The notes beneath the pieces are model-generated. The model was not told where the DNA came from and ran no database searches. It was given only the letters and a program-made list of their open reading frames with translations. Positions 33,401 to 40,848 of a stretch of 40,848 nucleotides of DNA are shown here, piece after piece. Each line of letters opens with the position of its first letter. Position 1 is the stretch's first letter. The stretch lies in NCBI GenBank assembly GCA_017430985.1, contig JAFRLZ010000067.1, positions 1-40,848 on the forward strand, written 5' to 3'. A program made the translations under genes and the position numbers. Source of the stretch: Oscillospiraceae bacterium. Lineage in GTDB: Bacteria; Bacillota; Clostridia; Oscillospirales; Oscillospiraceae.

Positions 33401-33970
33401 CTGGGCGCGGAGCAGTCGGGGCATATGGTGGACGTGGGCTACGACATGTATATGAAGCTCCTCAGCGAGGCGGTGCTGGAGGCGCGCGGGATCGAGGTGC
33501 CGCAGCGCGCCGAGTGCTCGGCGGACCTGGCCGTCGCGGCCAACATCCCCGACCGCTATGTGCCCTCCTCGGAGCAGCGCATGGATTTTTACCGGCGCAT
33601 CGCCCTCATCCGCACGGAGGAGGAGGCCGACGACCTCATGGACGAGCTGATCGACCGCTTCGGCGACCCGCCGCCGGGCGTCAACGCGCTCATCCACGTC
33701 GCGCTGCTGCGCGGTGAGGCAGGCCGCGCCGGGATCACGGACATCTCCCAGAAGGCCGGGGCGCTGCGCTTCACGCTCAGGGATTTTGACATGGAGAAGG
33801 TCTCCCGCCTCTACGCCAGACCGGAATACAAGGGCCGCCTGCGCGTCGAGGCCGGGAGCAGGCCCTGCCTGAGCCTGAAGATCAGGGCGAAGGGGAGGGT
33901 CGTCGAGGAGGCTCGCCGCTTTGTCGCCGACTGGTGTGAAAAAACGGTAAACTCTGAGGGGAAGGCTTGA
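30449..33970 (+). CDS. mfd: Transcription-repair coupling factor Mfd
   Basis: An 1,173-residue DNA translocase that removes RNA polymerase stalled at lesions and recruits UvrA. The UvrB-like N-terminal part (about residues 1-340, with GQFARRGGILDFF) is followed by the CarD-like RNA polymerase interaction domain (about 490-560, VGDYVVHENHGIGRF). The two helicase lobes show Walker A GDVGFGKT (653-660), DEEQRFG (near 754), SATPIPRTMNM and QIRGRVGRS, with the translocation motif GAGNLLGAEQSGH near 980. A C-terminal UvrA-inhibitory domain follows. The length is normal. ATG 30449 matches the usual N-terminus; a long in-frame extension upstream runs through the promoter and is not used. No ribosome site precedes the ATG, in line with a leaderless message. 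A promoter for the next gene overlaps its stop codon. Confidence 0.95.
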   Translation: MKILSNEFFANKEAAALPGLLESGGLPALISGLSAVHRAHLAAALRETTGRPVFVISPDDTAAEGMAADLRTFSGEEVVTLGLRDFVFYPAEAVSRQAEQRRIAALYALRSGAAELAVVSVSGLLQRTLPPETLAAAAFTLTDGGSCPVEDVEDALLRCGYTRTEQVEGPGQFARRGGILDFFSPADHEPVRVEFWGDEIDSMGRFDAASQRRTEQIKSCVILPAAETLPSLTAGGPGVLGREIAAWAERYGKRRSSENAARLCQTLRGDADRLMNAGTLPETDRYLPLVYPMASAADYIPSDAIVLLDQPGRCAERARDYARQLGEDVRELNRRGLVAMPPDSFLLGFDELLHRLGEYPVYMADAFTVGRGPLPPRTLTSVPAKQLPSYAGNAQTAAEDVRLYLKQDYRVLVLAGDERRAGVLRDFFENNGISAEVQNPLRELPAPGRCRISVGAISAGMEYPGLRLTVLTDAQLIRRQEKKRARRALPAGRERIESCADLSVGDYVVHENHGIGRFAGIVKMQVDGLEKDYVKIQYAGTDSLYVPATQLDLVTKYTGGGEDKAVRLSKMGGAEWARTRSRAKSAAKDMAKKLIALYAERQRLPGFAFSPDSEWQREFEENFGYTETDDQLRCTAEIKRDMESSVPMDRLLCGDVGFGKTEVALRAVMKCVLDGKQAAILVPTTVLAQQHYQTALQRFFGFPVTVEVLSRFKTGGQSAQVVSDLASGRCDLVIGTHRLLSKDVKFKDLGLLVVDEEQRFGVTHKEHIKELSRGVDVLTLSATPIPRTMNMAMSGIRDMSTIEEPPEDRLPVQTFVMEHDWGVVADAIRRELQRGGQVYYLHNRIEDIERTARRLSELLEGVSIAVAHGQMDKRMLSNVMENVANGTVQVLVCTTIIETGIDIPNVNTLIIEDADKLGLAQLHQIRGRVGRSTRRASAYLTFRRDKVLTEIAEKRLNAIRDFAAFGSGFKIAMRDLEIRGAGNLLGAEQSGHMVDVGYDMYMKLLSEAVLEARGIEVPQRAECSADLAVAANIPDRYVPSSEQRMDFYRRIALIRTEEEADDLMDELIDRFGDPPPGVNALIHVALLRGEAGRAGITDISQKAGALRFTLRDFDMEKVSRLYARPEYKGRLRVEAGSRPCLSLKIRAKGRVVEEARRFVADWCEKTVNSEGKA

Positions 33971-33994
33971 AAAACGCGCAAAGCGTGATATAGT
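33967..33994 (+). promoter_or_regulatory. Promoter of the foldase gene
   Basis: TTGAAA (33967-33972), a 16-nt spacer and TATAGT (33989-33994). The -35 box overlaps the mfd stop codon. The leader is about 30 nt. Confidence 0.7.
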
Positions 33995-34030
33995 GGAGAA
34001 AAATCCGTTTTCAGGGAAGGAACGAAACAG

Positions 34031-35254
34031 ATGAAAAAGCTTTTGATCGCGATCCTGGTCGTGCTGCTGGCTTTCGCCGGCGTGACCGGTTACTACACGC
34101 TGAAAAACAGGCCCGAGCCGGCCGAGACCGGGGAGGAACTCGCCGTGGACGAGGGCGAGGCCGAACTCGAGGAGGGCTACGGGATCACGCTCCGTTCGCT
34201 CGACCTGGACGCGCTCTACGCGCTGCATGAGCCGGGGGAGATCGTCGCCAGCGTGAACGGGCGCGACGTGACCTGGGACGAGTACTTCTACTGGTTCTCG
34301 AACGGCGCGGTCTCTGTGGAGAACTACATGATGCAGATGGCCTTCTACGGCCAGGACGTGAACTGGGAGGACCCCTGGGGGGACGACCCGAGCCAGAGCT
34401 TTTTCGACTATGTGTTTTTCAGCACAGAGGAGCAGATCAAGCCCTTCGCCGTGATCGAGGATCTTGCCGCGGAATACGGCGCGGCGCTCGACGAGGCGGC
34501 GGAGGCGGACCTGGCCGCCAAGCTGGCGCAGTACCGGGTCGACTCCGTGGGCGAGGAAGCGACGGACGAGGAATACGCCGAATACCTGCGCGGCATGGAG
34601 CACATGAGCCTTGAGACGCTGGAGACCCTGATGCGCGACTCGGCGCTGTACCAGGCCAACTTTACCGCGATCTACGGGAAAGACGGCTCGCTCGTCAGCG
34701 ACGAGGACACCATGGACTTCCTGACGGAGTACGGCTATGTGAAGGCCAACCACATCCTCCGTCTGACGATGGACATGACCACCGGCGAGGATCTGAGCGA
34801 GGACGACGCCGCCCAGAAGCAGGCGGAGGCCGCCGCGATCGCCGCGCAGCTGCAGGCCATCGAGGACCCCGAGGAGCTGCTTGCCCGCCTGGCCGAGCTC
34901 AAGGAGACCTGGGACGAGGACAGCGGGAAGGTCGACAATCCCGACGGCTACATCTTCGCCGAGGGCGAGATGGTCCAGGAATTCTACGACGCGGCCAGGG
35001 CGCTGGGCGAGTACCGCGTGTCCGATCCGGTGCTCTCGCCCTACGGCTATCATGTGATCGTGCGTCTGCCGCTCGATCCCGACACGGTGCTGGGCTACAG
35101 CGACGCGGGGACCGAGATCACGGCGCGCGCCGCCTGCGCCAACACGCGCTACGGCGAGCTGCTGGACGAGCGCCTGCAGCAGGCGGAGTTCCGCTACGCC
35201 GACGGCTTCGAGAAGCCGGATCTTACGGCCTATCTGATCGAAGAGAGCTTCTGA
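34031..35254 (+). CDS. Membrane-anchored parvulin-type foldase (PrsA/SurA-like)
   Basis: A 407-residue protein with an N-terminal membrane helix (about residues 2-21) and no lipobox cysteine, so it is a membrane-tethered extracellular protein and not a lipoprotein like classical PrsA. An acidic linker (about 30-60) is followed by a SurA_N-like helical chaperone region (about 70-235). A parvulin-type prolyl isomerase domain (about 236-350) shows VKANHILRLTMD, a helical segment, and SPYGYHVIVRLPL. It should help secreted proteins fold. AAGGAA lies about 10 nt before the ATG. Transcribed from its own promoter overlapping the mfd stop, and followed by a strong terminator. The abundance of large surface proteins nearby makes such a foldase useful, but a specific link is not shown. 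Confidence 0.82.
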   Translation: MKKLLIAILVVLLAFAGVTGYYTLKNRPEPAETGEELAVDEGEAELEEGYGITLRSLDLDALYALHEPGEIVASVNGRDVTWDEYFYWFSNGAVSVENYMMQMAFYGQDVNWEDPWGDDPSQSFFDYVFFSTEEQIKPFAVIEDLAAEYGAALDEAAEADLAAKLAQYRVDSVGEEATDEEYAEYLRGMEHMSLETLETLMRDSALYQANFTAIYGKDGSLVSDEDTMDFLTEYGYVKANHILRLTMDMTTGEDLSEDDAAQKQAEAAAIAAQLQAIEDPEELLARLAELKETWDEDSGKVDNPDGYIFAEGEMVQEFYDAARALGEYRVSDPVLSPYGYHVIVRLPLDPDTVLGYSDAGTEITARAACANTRYGELLDERLQQAEFRYADGFEKPDLTAYLIEESF

Positions 35255-35261
35255 GACGCTG

Positions 35262-35297
35262 AAAAAACGGACGGCTCCGAGGAGCCGTCCGTTTTTT
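35262..35297. terminator. Terminator after the foldase gene
   Basis: AAAAAACGGACGGCTCC (35262-35278) pairs with its complement at 35281-35297, ending in six T. The A-run on the left makes it look bidirectional. Confidence 0.9.
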
Positions 35298-35352
35298 ACG
35301 GGAACAACCGCGCCCGCAAAACGTCAAAAGAGCGGAGAGAATTTAAGAAAGC

Positions 35353-35380
35353 TTAATACACAGCGCAGGGGAATTATGCT
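35353..35380 (+). promoter_or_regulatory. Possible promoter of the sugar ABC operon
   Basis: TTAATA (35353-35358), a 16-nt spacer and TATGCT (35375-35380), in the only AT-rich stretch before the binding-protein gene. The boxes are weak matches; TACACT (35380-35385) is an alternative -10 box. Confidence 0.38.
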
Positions 35381-35440
35381 ACACTAAGGACGGTCAAACG
35401 GTTTACATAGTTCCATTCTGCTTGACATGGGAGGACATAC

Positions 35441-37897
35441 ATGAAAAGACTGACGAAGGCATTCTGCATCCTGCTGGCGGCCGCCATGCTGCTTTCGCTG
35501 GCCGCCTGCGGCAAGAGCGGCGGAAAGGCCGAGACGACGCCGACGCCCGACACCGTTTACGTTTCGGAATTCAAGACCTTCCCCGGGACCTATCAGGGCG
35601 GGGAGGGCTACTTCAACATCCAGATCATCGACGACAGCGGCTTCATCGGCACGGCCAACGAGGTGGTCGGCCAGCGCGAGCCCGCGGAGGGCGAGATCGC
35701 CGAATACGAGGGGCAGTTCAACATCGAAGAGCCGCGCCTGTACCGCATGGACTTCGACGGGAACCTGACCAAGCTCGCCTATGAGCCCATGAAGCCGAGC
35801 GTCGAGCGGGAGGATGCCGAGGCCAGCACCTGGATCAACAGCCTCCTCAAGACGGACGACGGCTTCCTGGCGATCGAAGAGGTCTATGTGAGCTGGAACA
35901 CCGCGCCCAAGAGCGTGGAGCGCTGGAGCGACGAGTGGTATAATTACACCCAGTCCCAGGACGAGTACTACATCCGCCGACTGGATGAAAACGGGCGCGA
36001 GCTCAGCTGCGCCAAGATGGATCTGGACGCCGCCCGCCGCGACGAGGAGTACTTCAGTCCGTACCGGGTCGTCCTGCTGCCCGACGGCTCTCTGCTCACG
36101 AGCGGGGAGGCCGCCCTGTACGCCTTCGACTCCGGTGACGGCAGCTTCCTGTACCGCATCGACAGCGATTTTACCTCGATCGTGAACATGTTCCGGTGCG
36201 CGGACGGCAGGATCCTCGTGTCCGGCTACCGGGAGACTCTCAGGGAGTGGAAGCTCGAGCTCAGGGAGCTCGACACCGCCAAGCGGAAACTCGGCGCGAC
36301 CTTCCCGGCGGAGGGCGATCTGTACAACGCCATCCCCGGAACGGGCCCCTATCTGCTGTTCTATACGGACGGCAACAATTTCTACGGCTATGACGAGGCG
36401 AAAAAGGAGCCGGTCAAGCTCTTCAACTGGATCAACGTCGACGTGCTGAGCGACGAGCTGGATTCGTACACCGTGCTGCCCGACGGCAGCGTGATCGGTC
36501 TGATGACCGAGTGGGACAAAAACTACGAGAACGCCACGCGCACATTGGTGACCGTGCATGAGGTGCCCTACAGCACCGTGCCGGAAAAGACCGTGCTGAC
36601 GCTGGCGACCGACGGCCTGGACTGGAACGTCCGGCGCGAGCTCGTGCGCTTCAACCGCATGAGCGACACCACGCGCATCGAGATCCTGGACTACTCCGAA
36701 TATGACAATTACGAGACCGACTTCGACGAGAACGGCGTCGGCGAGCTCGGCGGCATGACCAAGCTGCGCACCGAGATCCTGTCCGGAAAGATGCCCGACA
36801 TCCTCGACCTCAGCGGCATGCCCACGCGCCAGCTGGCGGCCAAGGGCCTGCTGATGGACCTCTATCCGCTGCTGGACGCCGATCCCGAGCTCAGCCGGGA
36901 GGACATTTTCCCGAACGTGCTCAAGGCCCTGGAGACGGACGGCAAGCTGACTTCGGTCAGCTCCGGCTTCTACATCGAGACCTGTGTCGGCGCGAGCAAG
37001 GTCGTCGGCGACACGCCGGGCTGGACCTATCGGGAACTCAACGCCGCGCTCGCGACCATGCCGGAGGGCTGCAGCGTCTTCGGCGTGTACACCACCCGTG
37101 AAACGATCCTGCAGACCATGCTGCAGCTGGACCTGGGCCGCTTCGTCGACTGGAACACCGGCAAGGTGAGCTTCGACAGCAAGGAATTCATCGACCTGCT
37201 GAACTTCGTCAACGAGTTCCCGGCCAGCTTCGACTGGGAGAACTACGAGTGGAGCGAGGAGGATGAGGACTACACCCGGATCCGCGAGGGGCGGCAGCTC
37301 CTGCTCAGCGGCGGGCTGAGCTCTCTGAGCGACATCGCCTCCTATGAATCCATCTTCGGCGGAGCGGACAGCTTCACCTTCATCGGCTATCCCACCGCCG
37401 AGGGCGTGGGCAACCTGCTGCGGATCGACAGCGGTTACGCCATTAGCCGCGACTGCAAGGATCCGCAGGCGGCCTGGCAGTTCCTGCGCGTGCTGCTGAC
37501 GGAGAAGTACGAGGAAGAGCGGGGCTACAACTTCCCGGCCAACATACACGTCTTTGAAAAGCAGAAGAAGGACGCGATGACGCCCACCTATCAGCGTGAC
37601 GCCAACGGCATGATCCAGCTCGACCCCGAGACGGGGGAGAAGCTCATGGAGGTCAAGGGCTGGGGCGTGGATCTCAACACCTATGAGGGGATCCCCATCT
37701 ACTTCTATACGGAGGAGCAGATCGCCAGGGTCGAAGAGGTGATCGCGGCCACGGACCGCGTGCCGGACAACAACGTGCCGATCCTGCAGATCGTCCGCGA
37801 GCAGACGCAGCCCTTCTTCGCCGGCCAGCGCTCGGCCGAAGAGGTGGTCAAATATGTGCAGAGCAAGGCGAACATCTATGTGAACGAGCAGCGATGA
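35441..37897 (+). CDS. ABC solute-binding lipoprotein with large extra N-terminal domain
   Basis: An 818-residue lipoprotein (lipobox LSLAAC ending at about residue 23). Residues from about 380 to the end form a family 1 extracellular solute-binding domain (LTLATDGLDWNVRRELVRFN, ILSGKMPDILDLSGMP, and a late FLRVLLTEKYEEE helix). Residues about 45-375 are an additional region of repeated beta-like blocks (FLAIEEVYVSW, VLLPDGSLLTSG, VLPDGSVIGL) that look like propeller blades. Ordinary binding proteins are 400-550 residues and lack it. It should deliver a sugar or oligosaccharide to the two permeases downstream, while the extra domain may dock on polymer or partner proteins. GGGAGG lies 6 nt before the ATG. 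No ATPase gene is in the operon, so a shared MsmK-like ATPase probably energises it. Confidence 0.85.
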   Translation: MKRLTKAFCILLAAAMLLSLAACGKSGGKAETTPTPDTVYVSEFKTFPGTYQGGEGYFNIQIIDDSGFIGTANEVVGQREPAEGEIAEYEGQFNIEEPRLYRMDFDGNLTKLAYEPMKPSVEREDAEASTWINSLLKTDDGFLAIEEVYVSWNTAPKSVERWSDEWYNYTQSQDEYYIRRLDENGRELSCAKMDLDAARRDEEYFSPYRVVLLPDGSLLTSGEAALYAFDSGDGSFLYRIDSDFTSIVNMFRCADGRILVSGYRETLREWKLELRELDTAKRKLGATFPAEGDLYNAIPGTGPYLLFYTDGNNFYGYDEAKKEPVKLFNWINVDVLSDELDSYTVLPDGSVIGLMTEWDKNYENATRTLVTVHEVPYSTVPEKTVLTLATDGLDWNVRRELVRFNRMSDTTRIEILDYSEYDNYETDFDENGVGELGGMTKLRTEILSGKMPDILDLSGMPTRQLAAKGLLMDLYPLLDADPELSREDIFPNVLKALETDGKLTSVSSGFYIETCVGASKVVGDTPGWTYRELNAALATMPEGCSVFGVYTTRETILQTMLQLDLGRFVDWNTGKVSFDSKEFIDLLNFVNEFPASFDWENYEWSEEDEDYTRIREGRQLLLSGGLSSLSDIASYESIFGGADSFTFIGYPTAEGVGNLLRIDSGYAISRDCKDPQAAWQFLRVLLTEKYEEERGYNFPANIHVFEKQKKDAMTPTYQRDANGMIQLDPETGEKLMEVKGWGVDLNTYEGIPIYFYTEEQIARVEEVIAATDRVPDNNVPILQIVREQTQPFFAGQRSAEEVVKYVQSKANIYVNEQR

Positions 37898-37943
37898 ACC
37901 GCTTTCGGCCTGGTCGGAGCCTTTTCCGACCGGGCCGAGGAAG

Positions 37944-38000
37944 AAAATCCCTCGAAACCTTTTGACGCGTTCCGCGTCGATAAGGCTGCGGGGGATTTTT
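37944..38000 (+). terminator. Terminator after the binding-protein gene
   Basis: A long stem-loop closed by AAAATCCC (37944-37951) and GGGATTTT (37992-37999), with inner stems CCTT/AAGG and GACGCG/CGCGTC, ending in TTTTT. A second GC-rich hairpin without a T-run lies just upstream (about 37913-37938). Partial read-through may set the binding-protein to permease ratio. Confidence 0.68.
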
Positions 38001-38057
38001 GCATGTACGCCGCAGCATCTTACAAAACGGAGACGGAGAGGTTACATAAATTGTTCG

Positions 38058-38086
38058 TTGAACATGGACTCGGAATATAGTAAAAT
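38058..38086 (+). promoter_or_regulatory. Promoter of the permease genes
   Basis: TTGAAC (38058-38063), a 17-nt spacer and TAAAAT (38081-38086). It is placed about 47 nt before the expected leader end, so the permeases can be expressed apart from the binding protein. Confidence 0.65.
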
Positions 38087-38139
38087 AAAAAGAGATATAC
38101 CCGGTCATACCAATAGATGTTGAGATAAGGACGCCGCGT

Positions 38140-39027
38140 ATGAAGAAGCTGAGCGGAAAACTGAATGAGCGGGGCAAGGACCGGCTGCTGGGGCTTTGTT
38201 TTCTCTCGCCGAGCCTGCTGGGCGTGGGCGTGTTCTTCATCATCCCCTTCGGCGTGGTGATCTACTATTCGCTGATCGACGGCGTCGGCTCGCGCAACTT
38301 CGTGTTCCTGGAAAACTTCGGCAAGCTGTTCCGGAACTCGGCTTTTCTGCTGGCCGGGCGCAACACGCTGAGCTTTTCGTTCGCGGCGGTGCCGCTGGCG
38401 GTGGTGCTGTCGCTGCTGCTGGCTTTGATGCTGGAGGCGCGCATCCCCCTGAAATCGCAGTTCCGCACCTTTTTCCTCAGCCCGATGATGGTCCCCGTGG
38501 CCTCCATCGTGCTGATCTGGCAGGTGCTGTTCAACATGAACGGCACGGTGAACGAGTTTTTGGCGGTCTTCGGCGCGGACAAGATCGACTGGCTGCAGTC
38601 GCAGTACGCGCAGATCGTCGTGCTGCTCCTCTTCCTCTGGAAGAACCTCGGCTACGACATGATCCTGTTCATGGCGGGTCTGGCCAACATCCCGCGCGAG
38701 CTGCTGGAGATGGCGGATGTGGAGGGGGCGAGCGAGGCTTACAAGTTCTTCTCCATCAAGCTGCGCTATCTGTCGCCGACGATCCTGTTCGTCATGATCC
38801 TCTCGCTCATCAACTCCTTCAAGATCTTCCGCGAGGTGTATCTGCTGGCGGGCGCCTACCCCTATGAAACGCTCTACACTCTGCAGCACTTCATGAACAA
38901 CACCTTCGATTCCCTCGACTATCAGAAGCTCTCCGCCGCGGCCGTCATCATGGCCATCGTCATGGTCGTGATCATCGCGCTGCTGTTCAAGGCGGAGGAC
39001 TGGTTCGGAAAGGACGTGGAGGGATGA
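38140..39027 (+). CDS. Sugar-type ABC transporter permease (MalF/LacF-like)
   Basis: A 295-residue polytopic protein with six predicted membrane helices and the cytoplasmic EAA loop MADVEGASEAYKFFSIKL, which contacts the ATPase. Sequence FLSPSLLGVGVFFIIPF near the N-terminus is typical of first permeases of carbohydrate uptake family 1. AAGGA lies 8 nt before the ATG. It overlaps the second permease by 4 nt (ATGA), so both subunits are made together. Partner of the binding lipoprotein upstream. The substrate is not evident. Confidence 0.92.
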   Translation: MKKLSGKLNERGKDRLLGLCFLSPSLLGVGVFFIIPFGVVIYYSLIDGVGSRNFVFLENFGKLFRNSAFLLAGRNTLSFSFAAVPLAVVLSLLLALMLEARIPLKSQFRTFFLSPMMVPVASIVLIWQVLFNMNGTVNEFLAVFGADKIDWLQSQYAQIVVLLLFLWKNLGYDMILFMAGLANIPRELLEMADVEGASEAYKFFSIKLRYLSPTILFVMILSLINSFKIFREVYLLAGAYPYETLYTLQHFMNNTFDSLDYQKLSAAAVIMAIVMVVIIALLFKAEDWFGKDVEG

Positions 39028-39899
39028 AGAAGAAACGCTATTTCGGCCGCGCGGGGATCTTTCTGCTCTGCGCGCTCTTCGCGGTGCTGTTCCTGCTGCC
39101 CACCGTACTTACCATCACCAATTCCTTCATGGCCGAGAGCGAGATCGTCGCAAACTACGGCATGATCTTCTCCACCACGAGCGGCGGCTTCGTCTCCAAG
39201 ACCGTCAACCTCAAGTTCATTCCGGACAAGGTGACCTTCGAGCAGTACGCCTCCGGTCTCGTCAAGTCGCCGGATTATCTGCTGAAGTTCTGGAACAGCG
39301 TGCTGCTGGTGGTCCCGATCGTGCTGTTGCAGGTGGCGATCGCCGCCGTCACGGCCTACGGCTTCACCCGCTGGCGCGGGAAGCTGCGCAGCGTGCTTTT
39401 CTTCCTCTATGTGATCCTGATGCTCATGCCCTATCAGGTCACGCTGGTGCCGAACTATCTGGTGGCGGACAAGCTGGGGCTGATCAACACGCGCTGGTCG
39501 ATCATCCTGCCGGGGATGTTCGCCCCCTTCTCGGTCTTCCTGCTGACCAAGTTCATGCGCCGCATCCCCTACGCCCTGATCGAGGCGGCGCGCGTGGACG
39601 GGGCGGGCGAGTGGCAGATCTTCACGCGGATCTGCCTGCCGCAGTGCCGCTCGGCGCTGTATTCGATCACGATCCTCGTGTTCATCGACTACTGGAACAT
39701 GGTGGAGCAGCCTCTGGTGCTCCTGAAGGACGCGGACTCGCAGCCCCTGTCGGTGTTCCTGTCGAACATCAACAGCGGCGAAATCGGCCTGGCCTTCGCC
39801 ATGGCGACCGTATACATGGTGCCCTGCCTGCTCCTCTTCCTCCACGGCGAGGAATACCTCGTGGAAGGCATCGCCAATTCCGGCAGCGTAAAAGGATAA
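39024..39899 (+). CDS. Sugar-type ABC transporter permease (MalG/LacG-like)
   Basis: A 291-residue polytopic protein with six predicted helices and the EAA loop EAARVDGAGEWQIFTRICLP, in the usual MalG position before the last two helices. It forms the heterodimeric channel with the preceding permease, with coupled translation through an ATGA overlap. It is the last importer gene: the next gene encodes an unrelated adaptor, and no ATPase follows within the window. Confidence 0.92.
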   Translation: MKKKRYFGRAGIFLLCALFAVLFLLPTVLTITNSFMAESEIVANYGMIFSTTSGGFVSKTVNLKFIPDKVTFEQYASGLVKSPDYLLKFWNSVLLVVPIVLLQVAIAAVTAYGFTRWRGKLRSVLFFLYVILMLMPYQVTLVPNYLVADKLGLINTRWSIILPGMFAPFSVFLLTKFMRRIPYALIEAARVDGAGEWQIFTRICLPQCRSALYSITILVFIDYWNMVEQPLVLLKDADSQPLSVFLSNINSGEIGLAFAMATVYMVPCLLLFLHGEEYLVEGIANSGSVKG

Positions 39900-39910
39900 C
39901 GACATCCGCC

Positions 39911-39936
39911 GCTGCGGGCCGCCTGCGGTCCGCGGC
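39911..39936 (+). other. GC-rich intergenic hairpin
   Basis: A 12-bp stem with two G-T pairs (39911-39922 with 39925-39936) and no T-run. It could stabilise or weakly end the permease mRNA, but may also be chance in GC-rich DNA. Confidence 0.3.
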
Positions 39937-39977
39937 ATGGCGACGAAAACATATGCTTCTGACAGGAGGCAAGATCT

Positions 39978-40848
39978 ATGCAAAATGTGAAGAACAGAGC
40001 CTGGGTCAAAAACGCGGCGATCATTTTCCTCGCCGTGCTGCTGGTGCTGACCTTCTTTTCCAACACCATCATGAACAAATCCCTTCCGGAGGTCGCCACG
40101 CAGGGCGTTACCAGCGGGCCGATCACCGTGCGCGTACGCGGCACGGGGACCGTGACCGCCGTGGGAGCCTACGACCTCAAGGCCGACCAGACCCGAAAGG
40201 TCCAGTCCGTGCTGGTGCGCGTCGGCCAGGAGGTCGAGCCGGGCGAGCTGCTCTTCATCCTCGGCGAGGGGGCGAGCGAGGAGCTCGAGCAGGCCGCGGA
40301 GAACCTGCGTCAGCTCGAACTGAGCTACAAGCGCGCCGCCGCCGGGATGCCGGTGCAGAACTACGCGCAGATGGACCGCGAGATCGCGGCCGCGCGGGAC
40401 GCGCTGTCCGTGGCGCAGAGAGCCTATGACCGCGCCGAAGCGGAGCTGCTGAGAGAGATGGAAAAGTCGCCGACGGTCGACGCGGTGGACGAGTACAACA
40501 AGCGTCTGGAACAGGCGCAGAAGAATTTGAACGAAGCGCAGGCGAAGCTGGAAAAGCTCAAGGAAGAGATCGCCACCGCGAATGAAGAAGCATGGGCGGA
40601 GGTCCAGAAGCTGCAGCTGAAGATCAGAGTCCTGGAAGCCAAGGAGGACGAGCTGACGCTGCTCATCGAGGCGGAGCAGCCCTCCGGCGGCACCGGCGGA
40701 GAGACCGGCGGCAGCGGCGGAGAGACCGGCGGCAGCGGCGGCGAGACCGGCGGCACCGGCGGAGAGACCGGCGGCAGCGGCGGAGAGACCGGCGGCACCG
40801 GCGGAGAGACCGGCGGCGCCGGCGGAGAGACCGGCGGCAGCGGCGGAG
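39978..40848 (+). CDS. Membrane-fusion/RND-adaptor-like protein (HlyD family), cut by the window end
   Basis: The first 290 residues of an open frame running off the window. After one membrane helix (about residues 12-28) comes a biotinyl-lipoyl-like half domain (about 50-95, GTGTVTAVGAYDLKAD and VLVRVGQEVEPGELLFILG). A long coiled coil follows (about 95-230). From about residue 235 the chain becomes a heptapeptide repeat of the G(S/T/A)GGETG type that continues to the window edge. The layout matches HlyD/MacA-type adaptors up to the turn of the helical hairpin; the Gly-rich insert there is unusual. The start is ATG 39978, 8 nt after AGGAGG. Related clostridial genes are usually followed by a MacB-like ABC exporter, which would be the expected neighbour. 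Second lipoyl half and C-terminus are not visible. Confidence 0.8.
   Translation, partial: MQNVKNRAWVKNAAIIFLAVLLVLTFFSNTIMNKSLPEVATQGVTSGPITVRVRGTGTVTAVGAYDLKADQTRKVQSVLVRVGQEVEPGELLFILGEGASEELEQAAENLRQLELSYKRAAAGMPVQNYAQMDREIAAARDALSVAQRAYDRAEAELLREMEKSPTVDAVDEYNKRLEQAQKNLNEAQAKLEKLKEEIATANEEAWAEVQKLQLKIRVLEAKEDELTLLIEAEQPSGGTGGETGGSGGETGGSGGETGGTGGETGGSGGETGGTGGETGGAGGETGGSGG
40686..40848 (+). repeat. 21-bp tandem repeats encoding Gly-rich heptapeptides
   Basis: In-frame 21-bp units encode G-[STA]-G-G-E-T-G, repeated about seven to eight times up to the window edge with only small base changes. The repeat lies where an adaptor protein's helical hairpin would turn. Confidence 0.88.

Noticed and set aside
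30461..35053. A 1,530-codon open frame antisense to mfd and the foldase gene
   Set aside because: It spans two unrelated plus-strand genes plus their intergenic promoter and shows no recognisable domain.
35384..37549. A 721-codon open frame antisense to the solute-binding lipoprotein
   Set aside because: Composition typical of complement-strand shadows; no start signal or domain.

Overview
The window is a GC-rich (about 60-65% by eye) stretch of a Gram-positive anaerobe, most likely a gut-type member of the Clostridia close to the Oscillospirales/Oscillospiraceae. This rests on strong AGGAGG-type ribosome binding sites, frequent GTG and TTG starts, lipoproteins with lipoboxes, a sortase-dependent pilus with cell-wall sorting signals, a SleB-type wall hydrolase, and a DUF4860-like/PilC/PilT operon of clostridial type. 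No rRNA, tRNA, insertion sequence, phage gene or CRISPR array was seen.

Layout. (1) 1-1.8 kb: a CstA-family transporter. (2) 2.0-6.5 kb, minus strand: a three-gene signalling operon. It holds a hybrid histidine kinase with two receiver domains, a REC / degenerate GGDEF / intact EAL protein, and a separate Hpt protein, and looks like a phosphorelay that ends in c-di-GMP breakdown. (3) 6.9-17.8 kb: a sortase-assembled pilus island laid out like the streptococcal FCT type. It has a ~2,190-residue fibro-slime tip adhesin, a two-domain backbone pilin with probable isopeptide triads, a SipA-like signal peptidase homologue that has lost its Ser/Lys dyad, and a class B sortase fused to MBG-like domains and extra membrane segments. 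Three of its genes are preceded by the same unusual promoter: a TTGACG direct repeat with a fixed 12-nt period, exactly 10 nt upstream of a TATACT-like box. (4) 17.9-24.4 kb: a nine-gene operon. It starts with a transglutaminase-like lipoprotein and contains PilC, four small membrane proteins (one DUF4860-like, one prepilin-like), PilT, a BTAD regulator with a GGDEF-like tail, and a protein I do not recognise. It looks like a reduced type IV pilus or secretion machine with no PilB in the window. (5) 24.5-29.6 kb, minus strand: a tightly overlapping envelope operon of NAGPA-domain protein, class A beta-lactamase-fold protein, second NAGPA-domain protein and divergent Lgt homologue. (6) 29.7-30.3 kb, minus: a SleB-type wall hydrolase. 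(7) 30.4-35.3 kb: mfd, apparently read from a leaderless mRNA, then a membrane-anchored parvulin-type foldase. (8) 35.4-39.9 kb: a sugar-type ABC importer whose binding lipoprotein carries a large extra N-terminal domain, plus two permeases and no ATPase. (9) 39.98 kb to the window end: a truncated membrane-fusion (HlyD/RND-adaptor-like) protein with a Gly-rich heptapeptide repeat.

Taken together, most of the window concerns the cell surface: two separate fibre or secretion systems, wall-active enzymes and a c-di-GMP-linked sensor. The most novel-looking parts are the shared promoter architecture of the pilus island, the sortase fusion with its inactive signal peptidase partner, and the NAGPA/beta-lactamase-fold/NAGPA/Lgt-like operon.
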